Below, piece by piece: positions 46,357 to 57,467 of a DNA stretch of 64,000 nucleotides (position 1 is its first letter; every line of letters starts with the position of its first letter). The stretch is from Polyporus tsugae. Lineage: Eukaryota > Basidiomycota > Agaricomycetes > Polyporales > Polyporaceae. The stretch covers positions 1,178,001-1,242,000 of the forward strand of contig JAHRBS010000005.1 of NCBI GenBank assembly GCA_024305745.1, in the 5' to 3' direction. Both the position numbers and the translations under genes were made by a program. The notes under the pieces are model-generated. The model ran no database searches and was not told the DNA's origin. It saw only the letters and a program-made list of their open reading frames with translations.

Positions 46357-48863
46357 TCACCCCGACGTTGTCTCTGGAGCCTCACCAGACCCGTCAGCGT
46401 TCCCAGCTTGGAGAAGGTCATCCAACGTGTTTTGCAGAACTTTGGATGATGCGAGTTGAAGCGAAAAACAGATATGGTTGCAGGTGTGCGAAGAAACGAA
46501 ATCTTGAAGGCCCTTTGGTCCGTGATCCCCGATTCCAGACGTCCTGGTCTCAAAATCAGTTGTGAAGCGCAAGACTTTTATAGGTGACGTACCCCTCCAC
46601 GGTGTGCGTCATGGGATCAAATAAAGTCAGCGACAATCTCCCACCCGTGTTGGCATTGTTCGAACCTGCAGGCCCAAAGCGTGATTTCAGCCACAGAATG
46701 GGTACGGACGCAATGAACACACCTTGTATATCAGCGAAGATATAACAGCACGCCGTCTGTTCTGCTACGTAATGAGCATACGCAGTCACTGTCAACGACC
46801 GCAAGTCACTGCGGGTTGTCGAGCCTAGGGTCCCACTAAATTTGATGACCATCGTTGTAAGCCGCGTTGGCTCAACCAAATAGACCCCCGACATCTCCTT
46901 GGTAGGTTCAGTATGAGCGTGGTCCTCGTCATCATCATCTCCCTCACTGGCATGCTCAGTCGGAGGAGTGGAGCTGGGCCTGTACAACTTGATGAGGAAT
47001 GCTTCGGAAACGTCGAACTCTGAACGAAAACGTTAAAGACAGGTGTGGTGTGAGAGAGACATCTTACCCGCGATGTCTACTCCTTGATCACAAGCAAGGG
47101 CTTTGAACTGATCAGCGAAGTACACCATGCGCTTGAGCCGAATAAGGTCAGCGGTGAGTATGCTGACGGCTTTCGGGAGGGGAATGTCTTCCGATCTACC
47201 GCCGCCAATGTTGACCAGCTTCTTAGCAACGTAAGGCTTGTTTGCGATTCGGAGCTGCTCAATGATCTGGTTACAGAACATTGAATGAGCAACTCTATAA
47301 ATACGCACACCGAAAACATCCTTCGTAGTACCACGCTCGCCAGCGCTGAGGTCCAATGGTCTTGTTTCCAGAAAGCCTGATATTAACGGAGACTCTTCCA
47401 TGAGTGTCGGGCTGCCGGAACCATCAGATATCAGGCAAGTGGTCTTCCTGAATTGAATCTCCACGACGGAAATAGTTGAGGGCATCTGGGTAAGAAGATC
47501 GCCGTCTCCAACGAATAGCGATTGAAGTGTCTGACGCGATGACTGGGGGGGTGCAGTCTCTGCGCGAAAATTGTAACTGCGATAAGATACGCATGTAACG
47601 AAGGGAGCTGACCTCGGAAACGCTTGGGGCTTTGACTGGGCGTGTGCATGTCTGCAACGCGAGTTGCGGACGTCTTGCACTTAGTGCCAACCCTTCCGGT
47701 GCCAACAAGCTCAGGGTCTTCAGTGCGCGCTGTATACTGCAAGCTGGTCAGACGTCACTGAAAAGAGAACTACAAGACTTGTGCGACGAACTTGACCGAC
47801 GTTGATGTAAAGTTCCATGCTAAACGCGTACGTTTTTGAGTTTGACTTCCCCTTGCGCTGAGTTTGCTTTGGGAGTATAATGTACGTGTCGCGATATTCT
47901 GGACGGCTGTAGACTTGGTACCATTGCGAAACCGTCATAACGAGGTTGTCAGCGGGGAACACGTAGTTGTTCGGTGCCTGTAGACTCGTCTCCTCCCTAG
48001 AGGCTTGAGGTCTTAATGTGTTCGTCCAGTTCAGTCAGGAAATACGCACTCGAGCAATGGCACGGAATAGAACTCTATCCACCGCCCATTCACTTCCTTA
48101 AGGATGCGAGACCGGAGCGCTAAAACGAACGTAAGGTGAGAAAGAACCTTACAGACAATTAGTGGAATGCGACGTACCAAGCATAGTATTCACTTCAGGG
48201 AAGAATATTACCCCAGTCCCGAGCATTTGATCGAATGTGCTTCGGGGAATCGCTGCAGGCGGCACTCATAGTAGACAGTGCAGTGGTTCACCTGAGTTCT
48301 CTGGGACGCGTTACTGAACCCCTGGGTAGCCCGAATCGTCTGCAGCTCGTCCAGTGAAACCGCAGTCCCAACGGCCCCAGGCCTGTCAGGTCTATCCCTA
48401 TGGAGTTTAAGATCGAGGTTAGCACGGCGACGTTGGGCAGATTGCTCCCACTCGTGGTCCGACATGCCAGTCTCGTAGCTCTCTATGGCTGAGTTAGTAG
48501 GCCAGTCCCGTCTTACCATAAACTCCGCGGCACAACTCACCGGCTCGACGGCAGGTTCCGCACGGATCGGTCACCAGTTGTACCACAGATACCACATTCG
48601 CTACACTGTGTGTAGGTGGACTGGGGAAGACGGTTAGGACACTGAGAATACTATGGGGGGTGGACTGTACCCGGATCTCGTTCGTATCCACGCTATTGAT
48701 CGTCGGTTCTTGGAGCTTCATGCAGAGGAAGCAGAGTTTGCCACCGGGTTCCATTCGAGGGAAAACCATTTGACAACCATTGTTGACATTGTTAAGGCCA
48801 CCACAGGGGTCAACATTGCTTCGTTCTCGGTAATGAACGGGAGGCCTGATGGTTGGCAAATGC
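46357..48863 (-). pseudogene. Atypical alpha-kinase, right copy with frameshifts
   Basis: The kinase-domain exons are still open (YVAKKL, FADIQG, GIGDHGPKG, HTCNHIC), but the N-terminal exons are broken. Relative to the left copy there is an added base in the CATCAG run just after the start, a changed GTACAACTGG block that adds a base, and added bases in GCCGCCTGCAG and CACATTCG. Coding changes include R to C before YIFADIQG and V to M in YAFSVELY, both CpG transitions. A shorter kinase-only protein from an internal start cannot be excluded. Confidence 0.8.
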
Positions 48864-50119
48864 CATGGCTTAGGGTAGCAGGAAGCGATTACAGCGTACG
48901 ATGTGGCTGGGAGGACGGGGATACAATCGTGAGCCACGACGGCTACGGACACGGACGCTGTTCATATACTTACCGATGGTAAGTACGGACTGTCTGCAGC
49001 ATTGATGAGTCAAGGTTTGCCAGGTCGCAGGGCTCGATGTGCGTTGAATGCCACGCAACAACGCTGGGGAGCATTTTGGGATCGAGCAGGGTCATCAATC
49101 CGGTGGAGTCTACGCGGAGGGTGGGAGACCTACGTTTCTGGACGACAAGGCTGGAATGCTGGTGGTCGTGTAGTCTCCGTTGCCGACCATATACGGACAA
49201 TGGATGGCAGTCGATCCATTTTAGTAGCAGCCGTGTGGCGACATGACGAATGGGTCATTTGATGACTTGGAGCCATAAGTAGTAGCTCCTTTGCACTGAG
49301 GAAACATCAACCAGTTTTAGTGAATTACACATATTGCAGCAAAACAGGACCCCGCATACGACGGTGGGAACAGTCAAAACCCATACTACGCACTACCTGA
49401 AGTTGAGCTCGAGCTCGAGCTCGATCACAGGGGGCATTGGCGAGAAAGGAGGCTCAGAGGAAGGACACAGTACGACCATCCTCAGTCTACCTGCCCTGGA
49501 TGACTCTCAGGATGCTAGCCGTGTTCAAAATGCGCGGAGGTTTGCAGTGTTCGTAGTAGAGGGTGCCAAGTTCACATGGACGCGCATCCGTTACAGTCAA
49601 AATTGGAACTGCGGCGATAGATCCGACAGCTCACCCAGAAGGCAAGCACATACACGAGACCATCCTCCTGCTTTCATGTCTCGGAGATTCCGTTGGTTAA
49701 GTTTCTCTGTCCTCTTGATATGACGCACCGCCGAAGTAAAGGGAAAGAAAGGTAAGAGCATGGCGAGGATTCGAACTACCTTCCGCAAGCGCGGAAACCC
49801 GATCGGCTTATCTAAGTGATCGTGGAAGACTGCCGAGCCCGGCCCGGTCGGGGAGTTCGAGCTCGCATGCATGGAAGCTGAAGCTTGAAGCTTGAAGCCC
49901 GGCCAAGGGGACGAGGATATTAGGAAGAAGTGACATTCTCCTTTCTACACCACTCATACGCTGTATTCACTCTATGTTGACGACTCTGGTCCCGTACACA
50001 TGAGCTCTGATTCTATCTCGTTCGCCATGCAAAGCCAACTACACCGTTTCGTACACTGTATCCGACCGTTGTGCCCCAGCCTCCCGCGTCTCCCATTGGC
50101 GTGTTGAGGATGCCCAAAT

Positions 50120-50945
50120 CTATATGTTTGATACCATCCCGTCGTCTGCGCCTCGTCCTTCATCTGTCAATTGAAGCGTGGTGAGTGCATCGGCTAGGTT
50201 GCTGATATCAGTTTGACGATGGCGTGGGCGCGGACGCGGACGAGCGTAGGAAGTTCGGGAGTCATTGAGACTTTGTAAAGAAGGCGCGAAACGATACGCC
50301 TCCTGGAAAAGGTCTGTTAGCATCTGATAGCCATCTGTTATTATCTCTTACCTTCACGTTATTGACAAATCGCAGAAACCTCCACCAAACAGTCACCCTC
50401 ACGCCGAGCAGGTCGTGCCTCAACGGCGCTGACGACAGGCAGTATAACCACCCAAGCGTGCGCGTGAATCGGAGGGGATTTGTAGGTGTAGGCGACGTGC
50501 CAACCAGCCAGAGAGGAGCCGGTCCGACCTGGGAGTCCCAGGAATCCAATTGCGTCGTGTAGGTACCACCAGTAGGCAAGGGGGTCTCGACGTGCACAAC
50601 TAATGCATAGGTTGGCGACTTCATAAACGCGTGGTAACACGTTTCCTATATAAACTGTGATGAGATGATAATTGAGATATATATAGAACCAACTAAGTCA
50701 ACCTCGACGTGTATCTTCAGCAGGGCTGGAATATTGGCTCCCGGACCTAGAGCGTTACTGTCCAAGTCGTTTCTGTGGTCGGCTTGAAGGGACCAGACAA
50801 AGAATTCAGAGGGAGTCAGCTGGGTGTCTAAATACCCGCATGCGAGACTAGGAGGAGTATTGTGTCGGTGAGCAGAAGGGTGTTGGTAGAAAGGTGCTTC
50901 GAATCTTGCAGATCGAGAGCATCGAAGACGAGGAACTTTGGTCAT
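50120..50945 (-). pseudogene. Trp-rich orphan gene, right copy with a frame break
   Basis: Counterpart of 2252-3073. Here the aromatic exon continues in frame through VVSAVEARPARREGD, where the left copy breaks, but an added base in GACTGTTTGG then shifts the frame before the last intron. An intact ancestor would need parts of each arm. Confidence 0.4.
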
Positions 50946-51176
50946 TCTGGACTGGGAGACATTGCAGGCAGAATGGTGGTGGTAATATAAGCCATATAGA
51001 AGCGTGAACAGACACAATAGATGGACAGAGCCTGTGACCCTACATTTGTTCGAAACAAGGCAGGCGCCGAGTGCGCAAGTACGCACCAGAAAAGGAGCGC
51101 TGTCACCAGGGGATGCCGCTGATGGGGCTCTTCCGCCACAGTCGCGCTGGAGGCAGACGGAAAGGAATCCCTCACA

Positions 51177-51686
51177 ATGATTCCAAATGAGGAGGTAGAG
51201 TCATTTTCGCCTACTTCTCAAAAACGGAAATGGAAAGGTGAAACACTGAGAGAGATATGTGTATGCTCCACCGCCCATAGCGGCAGCGGTCCCATTTCGA
51301 CCCGCACAGACGGATTTGGGAGTGCAGGAAATTGGAGGCCAACTGGACTATCAAAATCGAGTTGGGCTATTGAACGGCGAGTATCGCACGGGTTCCGAAA
51401 TGCTTTGGTTTCCCCAGTGTTCCACCCGATTGGGGGATGGTCTAGACCAGCTAGATGGTCGGAGAAGAATCGTCAGCGCTGTTCCGAGTCGGACGCAATG
51501 CGGTGGTCAACAGATCTAGACAAGGCGCTTGCGTTTCCACCCCAGTACAACGTGCTTGCATTTCCACCCCAGTACAACAGTCTGACGTGCCCGCGTGTCC
51601 ACAGCATCACGGATGAAGCAATCGAAGCCGCCTGGCTCAATCGTATTTCCAATTCACTTGCCATCCCGACGGTGCCTGATATGTGA
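51177..51686 (+). CDS. Orphan protein with 9-residue repeats, right copy
   Basis: One open frame reaches the tail LAIPTVPDM with two repeat units (LAFPPQYN). A second frame from 51,259 (MYAPPPIAAAVPF) may be the true 5' part. The function is unknown. Confidence 0.3.
   Translation: MIPNEEVESFSPTSQKRKWKGETLREICVCSTAHSGSGPISTRTDGFGSAGNWRPTGLSKSSWAIERRVSHGFRNALVSPVFHPIGGWSRPARWSEKNRQRCSESDAMRWSTDLDKALAFPPQYNVLAFPPQYNSLTCPRVHSITDEAIEAAWLNRISNSLAIPTVPDM
51524..51577. repeat. 27-bp minisatellite, two units
   Basis: Counterpart of 1594-1674 with one unit fewer and an internal change (GCATTT for GCGTTT, a CpG transition). Confidence 0.9.
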
Positions 51687-51996
51687 CGCACCCAGAACGC
51701 ACCACTTCTGCAACATCTTCAAGGACCTGTGTGGACTTAAACTCGTCCAATGACCACCTGTACACCTGTCTCAATCGAGTATGAGGGAACGGGGCGGTGT
51801 GAGAACGGGGCGTTGCTCGGCATTGATGTCAATGTGAATTGCCGGCTGCTTGGATCCTTCTATTCGGAGCGAAGGGACTTCTGGAGGCTGAATGTGGAAA
51901 CAAACTTGTGTGCAGACTGTGTGTCAAACTTACCAAGTAATATCTCCCGCCTCTACGTCGTTGGGATAGGCAGACACGCAGTGGGGAAGAAACAGC

Positions 51997-52539
51997 GTGT
52001 TAAGGGGACCGCAGTGGGTGGGGAACGAAACCGCGGTGGGGGCCCAGGATAGCACGGCCGTCCAGAAGACACTGTGCAGTGATTATTACTCCCACGTTGA
52101 CTCGGCAGTTGCCGGAACAACCCAGTTTATGGGGGGTCCCCTTGGTGACGTTGCATGCACTCCTACCACCCTTCTTCCGCCTCCAGTTCCTTCTCACGTG
52201 TATCCACGACTCTCAGCAGTTTTTGGATATAATCAACATCGTTTCTGTGTCCCTCGTGTCCATTCCCCCTTCAGCCCACATCCGACGTTGCGGTTAGGTG
52301 GGGTGTGTAGCCTATCTGGTCCCCCGCAAGCCTCGTACATTACCGGTTCCATGCAAAGGTATGGTGCCATTCTAGCTTGTCCTCAACCTTATACTCAACG
52401 TTTTGCTTCACAACTATGTAGACTGAGAATGCGACTAAGCAAGTGGCTCTGTTCTGCGCGTGGCAAGCCCAGCTCTTGCGACTTGTCCCCAACTGAGGCG
52501 GCTCGTGAATTGGGGGAACCACCTTGTAAGCGGGTATAA
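51997..52539 (+). CDS. Orphan 180-codon reading frame, right copy
   Basis: Same length and frame as 632-1174, with few substitutions (for example V to G after GGPL). It ends just before the 271-codon gene. Function unknown; possibly leader sequence. Confidence 0.25.
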   Translation: MLRGPQWVGNETAVGAQDSTAVQKTLCSDYYSHVDSAVAGTTQFMGGPLGDVACTPTTLLPPPVPSHVYPRLSAVFGYNQHRFCVPRVHSPFSPHPTLRLGGVCSLSGPPQASYITGSMQRYGAILACPQPYTQRFASQLCRLRMRLSKWLCSARGKPSSCDLSPTEAARELGEPPCKRV

Positions 52540-52551
52540 ACCTCCGAAAGC

Positions 52552-53367
52552 ATGTTGAGGGACGCTGACTTCGCAGTCACAGCGACGATACAGGCGAAGA
52601 TCGGTGATCAGGATGGATCGCTATCGCTCCCCGTCGTCTCTGACCACCAGGGGCCAATTCCTCATCAGAACGGAATCACAAATTCATCCTGTCGGGTGGC
52701 AACCGGTCCCTTGGGAGTGTCGTCTGGGAGGGAGGGTGGGCATCGTCAGTCATCAAAGCTTTCTGCGCCCAACGTTCCCGAGGCGCAGATGCCGCAGGAC
52801 CTCGAAGTCATGCACCGAGCCATTTCCCACACCGCCGCACCACCCTGCTGTCTTTCTCATGACCATCCGCGGCCGTCGAATTGGGCCGTACCCCACGGTT
52901 GTCCGATTCACCAACGGCCGCATGGCTTCATTGAGCGCTGCACCTGTGTCGGACCATCGCCTCCCATTCCTCAGACCCCCCGTGATTTTGATACACCGAT
53001 GTCTCTGTCCATACATCACGCTGCGCGTGCTGGCTCCGTGGAGAGCCTCTCATCGGGGTCAGTTTCGTCGTTCGACCCTTCGTCAGAATTGGTGCCGTAC
53101 GAGGACCTCGTGTCGGAGCGAGATCGATTGAGGGCTTTTGGGGCCATCGCCCAGAGCATTGCGCTAGGCTCTTCGTTCCTGATGCCTACGAGCATCGACC
53201 CGATGCTCTCACCTCTGGCACCAGGTTACCAATCACCAATCCACGGCGAACTAGTGTCCCAGGACATCAACGACCTGCAGAGGTTCCTTTCCGCCGACTT
53301 GGACCTTCCCTCTCTCTCCAAAGCATGGAGACGTGGATTGCAGGCCCCCATCGAGTCCTCGGTGTGA
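52552..53367 (+). CDS. Orphan protein of 271 codons, right copy, complete
   Basis: An uninterrupted frame runs from MLRDADFAVTATIQAKIGDQ to a stop after LQAPIESSV. It is rich in Ser, Pro and His, with one charged segment (YEDLVSERDRLRAF) and a late SQDINDLQRFLSADLDLPSL helix. No domain was recognised. The left copy aligns without indels up to the window edge, and the differences checked are mostly silent, consistent with selection on the protein. An upstream exon is possible. Confidence 0.5.
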   Translation: MLRDADFAVTATIQAKIGDQDGSLSLPVVSDHQGPIPHQNGITNSSCRVATGPLGVSSGREGGHRQSSKLSAPNVPEAQMPQDLEVMHRAISHTAAPPCCLSHDHPRPSNWAVPHGCPIHQRPHGFIERCTCVGPSPPIPQTPRDFDTPMSLSIHHAARAGSVESLSSGSVSSFDPSSELVPYEDLVSERDRLRAFGAIAQSIALGSSFLMPTSIDPMLSPLAPGYQSPIHGELVSQDINDLQRFLSADLDLPSLSKAWRRGLQAPIESSV

Positions 53368-53779
53368 ACCGAGAAGGTGGGCTTCTTGTCGCTGTAGCAG
53401 TCCCATCCCTGCGGTGAGTGCGTCATCTATCTTTGTTGTCTCGCCGTAGCTGACAGAGAGCGACCTTGGATTCTTAATAGGCATCATTTTTCTGTACTTA
53501 TCTAGCATCATCGGGCATTCCCTTCGTCTTCGTTATCCCGCGTCCATCATCCTTCGAGTTACGTCGTATATCCTATGCCACACCCATTTCGCTACCACTA
53601 TGCATTGTGGCAATGTGTGCTCTCGTGCCCTTCCTCAGATTCTTCATCACTGTGTACTCGCTACGTTCTAAGGATATATGCTGAAGCCATGATCATTGCA
53701 TCCATTGTGGGATGGTACATCGCCACGATTACCGTGTCTACCTTCGTACCACACGGTGTTATCAAGTGTTCGAGTTCAA
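53368..53779. other. Short segment without a gene
   Basis: Nothing recognised between the orphan gene and the integrase-like transposase. Confidence 0.5.
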
Positions 53780-55424
53780 TTAACGACGGGATTGCAAAAC
53801 ATCAAGTACAGCAAGGAATACCGTCCAAGCAGTCACAAGGGTGATATGAGGACACCCGAGATCAGCGTAAGCTCCGTCCGCCTCCGCTTGGAACTCGGGA
53901 GTCACGAATTCGTACGCTAGTCGGCGTGCCTCTTCGCCCCCTATTTCGGCGCGAAGCTGGTGGATCATATCGCGATGCATGTTTACCCGACAATCTCTGG
54001 CGGTAGGTCGCATATGCGTCGGACAAGTCCAGATGTGAATTGGAGATGTCCCAGATGGAAGATCTTTCTCCTTCTGGCGGTGGACCATATGGTTATTCCA
54101 ATACTGGCGATATTCGTCGAGCCACTCCTGAAGTAAAGGGGGCCATAACCAGTTGAATACATCCCTGACAGCGATGTACGTAGATCAGACTGAAGTCACG
54201 ACGATGAGCGGATAGGCACGCACACATGAAGTGGATCATTCGAATTGAATATAGCTGCGCCACCTAGGATCACGTCGCGAACGTTGTGGCCTTTGCCTTC
54301 CCGTAGCCACAGCCAAAATCCCTCAATTGGTGTGTTATGCTTGCTTTGCATCTGAACCCATGGCGTGAACTCGTCTTCGGGTATCTCGGGTGCTGCATCT
54401 CACCTCCAGTTGTGGAAAAGTGTCAGTGAATGTGAGTAGTGGGTTACACGATGACCACGCAGCGTACCTAAGCCGCTTCTGAAATTCGATCATTTGTCCG
54501 GTTTCTGAACCTTTGTCGCTGACCATGGTCATTGGAATTGCTTCCCCCGAGAACCGTAATTAGTCAACCGTGTAAATGACTAAGCAGCCACATACCTCCA
54601 TGGTCCTCGACGAAGTCGAGGTAAAGGTGTGCACATGTGGATGCAAGGCGAACATTGGGGAGTACGACTAGCATGAATACCAATCCACCCCACAGGTCCC
54701 GGTACCCGTAAATGGGAAGTGTTACGGTGCCCAGGCGGAGGGCCTGTGAAGATAGCTTCTCATGACCATCAACGTGGACCTGGTGCATGGGACCGATACA
54801 ATCTAACGGAACACGAGGAATGGCGTCGCGGACCCTCCCTGGGAAACAGAAGTCAAATTTGTGGTCGAAATGGTCATGCAATGTAGCTCTAAGTTCATCC
54901 CTAGCCCACTGTGAGACGGTTGGATGGTGGCGAATGACAGGAAGACGTACCGAGATATCGAAATGCCCTTGTTCGCCAAACGTTGTCGCACTTGTGCGAC
55001 ACCCCAATGACCCTGAACGTCGCTTTGCTTGAGATCCAAGACGGCTTGCAGGCGTTCTGACGCACACCCCTGTCTGATTTTGTTTCATACAGTTGGTACA
55101 CCAAGTCGTGCGCGCAGCTTGTACATAGACATGCGACTGAATCGCCTCTTCTGTTGGGCCATAATCATGGATGCATGCATTCAGATCGGGACGAACCTCA
55201 TTGGACAACCTAGAGACCGGAGCCTAGCTAGCTGTTCATCAACGGATAACCCCGCCCCGTCTTTCTCGCGGTTGAACTGCTGGAATAGTCGGGTCAATGC
55301 GACATCGTCGAGAGCCAGGGCTGTTTGGAAACATCATCAGTCTTTTTCTTACAGAGCCCTCGTCAGGAATAAAGCACTTGCCAAGCTTGCCACCATGTTG
55401 GTTTTGACCCTCAGTATTGACCAT
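53780..55424 (-). mobile_element. DDE integrase-like transposase (fungal integrase-core family)
   Basis: The ATG at 55424 begins MVNTEGQNQHGGKLGK. Short introns join an N-terminal part (TRLFQQFNREKDGAGLSVDE), an HTH-like segment (VQGHWGVAQVRQRLANKGIS), and a retroviral-integrase-like core. The core has VHVDGHEKLSSQAL (first Asp), LPIYGYRDLWGGL, MTMVSDKGSETGQM (second Asp) and NTPIEGFWLWLRE (Glu), followed by LDEYRQYWNNHMVHRQKEK. This order is the widespread Agaricomycete integrase-core protein thought to derive from a DNA transposon. All three acidic residues are present. Element ends were not identified. A long exon near 54,790-55,208 has some alternative-frame overlap, so exon limits there are approximate. 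Confidence 0.75.
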
Positions 55425-57300
55425 TGTGTCGATACCTAAAGGCCAAAGATAGGCGGAAGGATGAGCGACCACGAGCTCGATGACTCGGGATCCACTGCCC
55501 TCGTCAGCTATCTTACCTGTCACGTCAGGAATAGGGCTTCAAGTGCGTTAAGCTGTACAGCCTCCATTGTAGGTTTAGCGAGCGGGGTCAACGGGGACAG
55601 TTACAGTTTTGTCAAGGCTGGTGCGGAGCGATCATTGCGAATTGAGGGTCGTCAACGAATGCGCACTTGATTTGGATACCTGCCTACATCTTCATCCTTA
55701 GCGTCGTCACTCTACGGTAAGGCGCATCAAAAACCATGCGGTCCCGAACCAGGATGCATACCACTGAATGAATGAATCTCGTTGCCGATGACAAGATCCG
55801 CAGGATGATCACCAAGACTACTAGTCGGCGTTCGCACTGAGCGCCGTCCGTTGAAACATCATCCATAGGCCCTTGGTTGACCCACGCCGAACGGCCTCTC
55901 AACTTCATACGACGACCGTATCTCCACGGGTCAACTTGAGCATGTCATCGAACATCATGTGTCAACGCAACATCATTCTCGTGACCTAAATTAGTCGACG
56001 TGCTGGGATGAATAAGCGGCGAACGATTGAAATCCTGGGAAGTCACTTCAAACGAACCCGCTGGCTTTGTGTCCATATTGCAGAGCATCCCGATCGGGAT
56101 GCATTGATGGGTGGCCTGGAGATCAGCGCCTCGTGTTTGCGGGGCATCGACCCTCCATAGGCGCAGCTAGACACACTCTATGAGAGCTTGCAAAGGACAG
56201 AACAGGGTTACTCACGGCCTATTCGCAGAGAGAGGTAATCGCACCCGTCAGATGAACCTGTTTACCAGGTGCTTCTCGAAGCCTTCCCAAAACTGTCTCA
56301 ACTTGCCTGACATCGGGTCAGTGTCACAAACGCTCGGATGGACTGGGTGCTCTTACCTCACCGCTCACGACGGGCGGGCGGAAGTTGTGCTTCTCAAAGC
56401 CTTCCCAAAACCGTCTTGACTTGCCTAACATCGGGTCACAGAGTCACAAACGCTTGAATGAACTGGGTGCTCTTACCTAGCTGTGCTTCTGAGACTTCCC
56501 AAAATCGCTATCTCGGGTCGTCCGGATGCTATGAACGTGTTGAAAACGAGGCCCAATACACAACTTAGTAGTGCTGATAGGCACGCAGATGAGAGACACG
56601 CACCGTTATTGGAGTTGGTTCAAATCAGCAAGAGTACACTTTCCTGGGCGGCTGCTGAGCTTCCCTGATTCCTGGTAAGTGCGACAGGAGCCCCCAGGCG
56701 CTCAGGCAGAGCAGCCTGAGAGCCTGAGGCTCTTGAGACTGCCTTTCCAGGCACTCAGGGTCGTTCAGAAGCGTCGCAGGAGATGCTATTCTTGCTGATC
56801 GGCAGCCGGCCGGGCTTGATTTAGGTCGCGGTGTGCTCACCACGGCGCAGTGCCCATCTTCTGAGGGTCGTAGCACTGTGACATTCGATGTAGGGACCAA
56901 TCTCACCAATCCACTTGGCTGCTCGCTTGTTCAAAATCTCGGCTCGTCTCGGCTAGGGGCGAGTCTCAGCACCGGCGAAGGAGCCGGTCATGGTAGTAAG
57001 CGGTAGAGGCGACGCATACAGCTTCCTAAACCTTGGAATCCGCGGGGGACACGAAGATTGTTTGAGACAGAGCACGCTGCAGAAGATGGGTTGAGTATTT
57101 GCCGAACACATGGTGGTCTGCGGTGCGGAGGCGAGCTTCGCCTCGAGGCTCGAGGCGAGCTCACATGCACGAGTCTGACTCATTTGCCATGTGGAGTGTG
57201 TCGGAATTTGCCGACGTGGAACCTCATGGAACGCACATCTCCCAAGATAGGCGACCACTGCAGACAACCTTTGCGCCGCACCGCGGCCAACCATTCGGAC
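55425..57300. other. Segment without a recognised gene except an exon-like array
   Basis: Only the tandem exon-like array at 56,269-56,520 stands out. Other short frames lack support. Confidence 0.4.
56269..56520 (-). repeat. Tandem array of exon-intron-like units (118-bp period)
   Basis: Units starting GTGCTTCTCRAAGCCTTCCC at 56,269 and 56,387 are 118 bp apart, and a third, partial unit starts at 56,483. Read on the minus strand, each unit has an exon-like piece (RRFWEGFEKH or RQFWEGFEKH) followed by GTAAGAGCACCCAG and a CCGATGTYAG acceptor-like end. The array therefore looks like a duplicated exon plus intron. No start, stop or family is recognised. Confidence 0.6.
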
Positions 57301-57303
57301 TAG

Positions 57304-57370
57304 TACTCTCCCACTGATAAGCCTCAGCAGCCTCACAGGTTGCTCGAAATCGAGATGCCTTACGTCTGAC
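57304..57370 (+). promoter_or_regulatory. Conserved upstream block of the third module gene
   Basis: CTCTCCCACTGA, then TTGCTCGAAATCGAGATG, then TTACGTCT, matching the blocks upstream of both arm copies and ending about 100 bases before the ATG at 57468. Confidence 0.5.
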
Positions 57371-57467
57371 TCGCAAGTCGCAGCCGCCCGCGACAGCGAT
57401 GTAAAAGAGCAGATGTCGGAGAGTTGGAGCACCACTCGTTCCCGAGCTTCAACCCCTCTCTGACAAC

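Larger units (their letters stand above)
41049..53171. repeat. Right arm of the large inverted duplication
   Basis: Reverse-complement partner of 1-12,310. The inner boundary is near 41,050 (GGTTGGAAAACC). The outer boundary is not visible because the partner position of 53,171 is base 1 of the window. This arm carries repeated one-base insertions relative to the left arm, which break the alpha-kinase and module-gene copies. Confidence 0.95.

Noticed and set aside
52604..53131. 175-codon frame overlapping the 271-codon orphan gene (and 40-711 in the left arm)
   Set aside because: It lies in another frame of the same strand and is Arg/Ser/Pro-rich without structure; the 271-codon frame is longer and its substitutions are mostly silent.
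1..53171. Inverted arms as terminal repeats of a linear plasmid or virus
   Set aside because: The sequence continues past the right arm with ordinary nuclear genes, and no polymerase or capsid gene is present.
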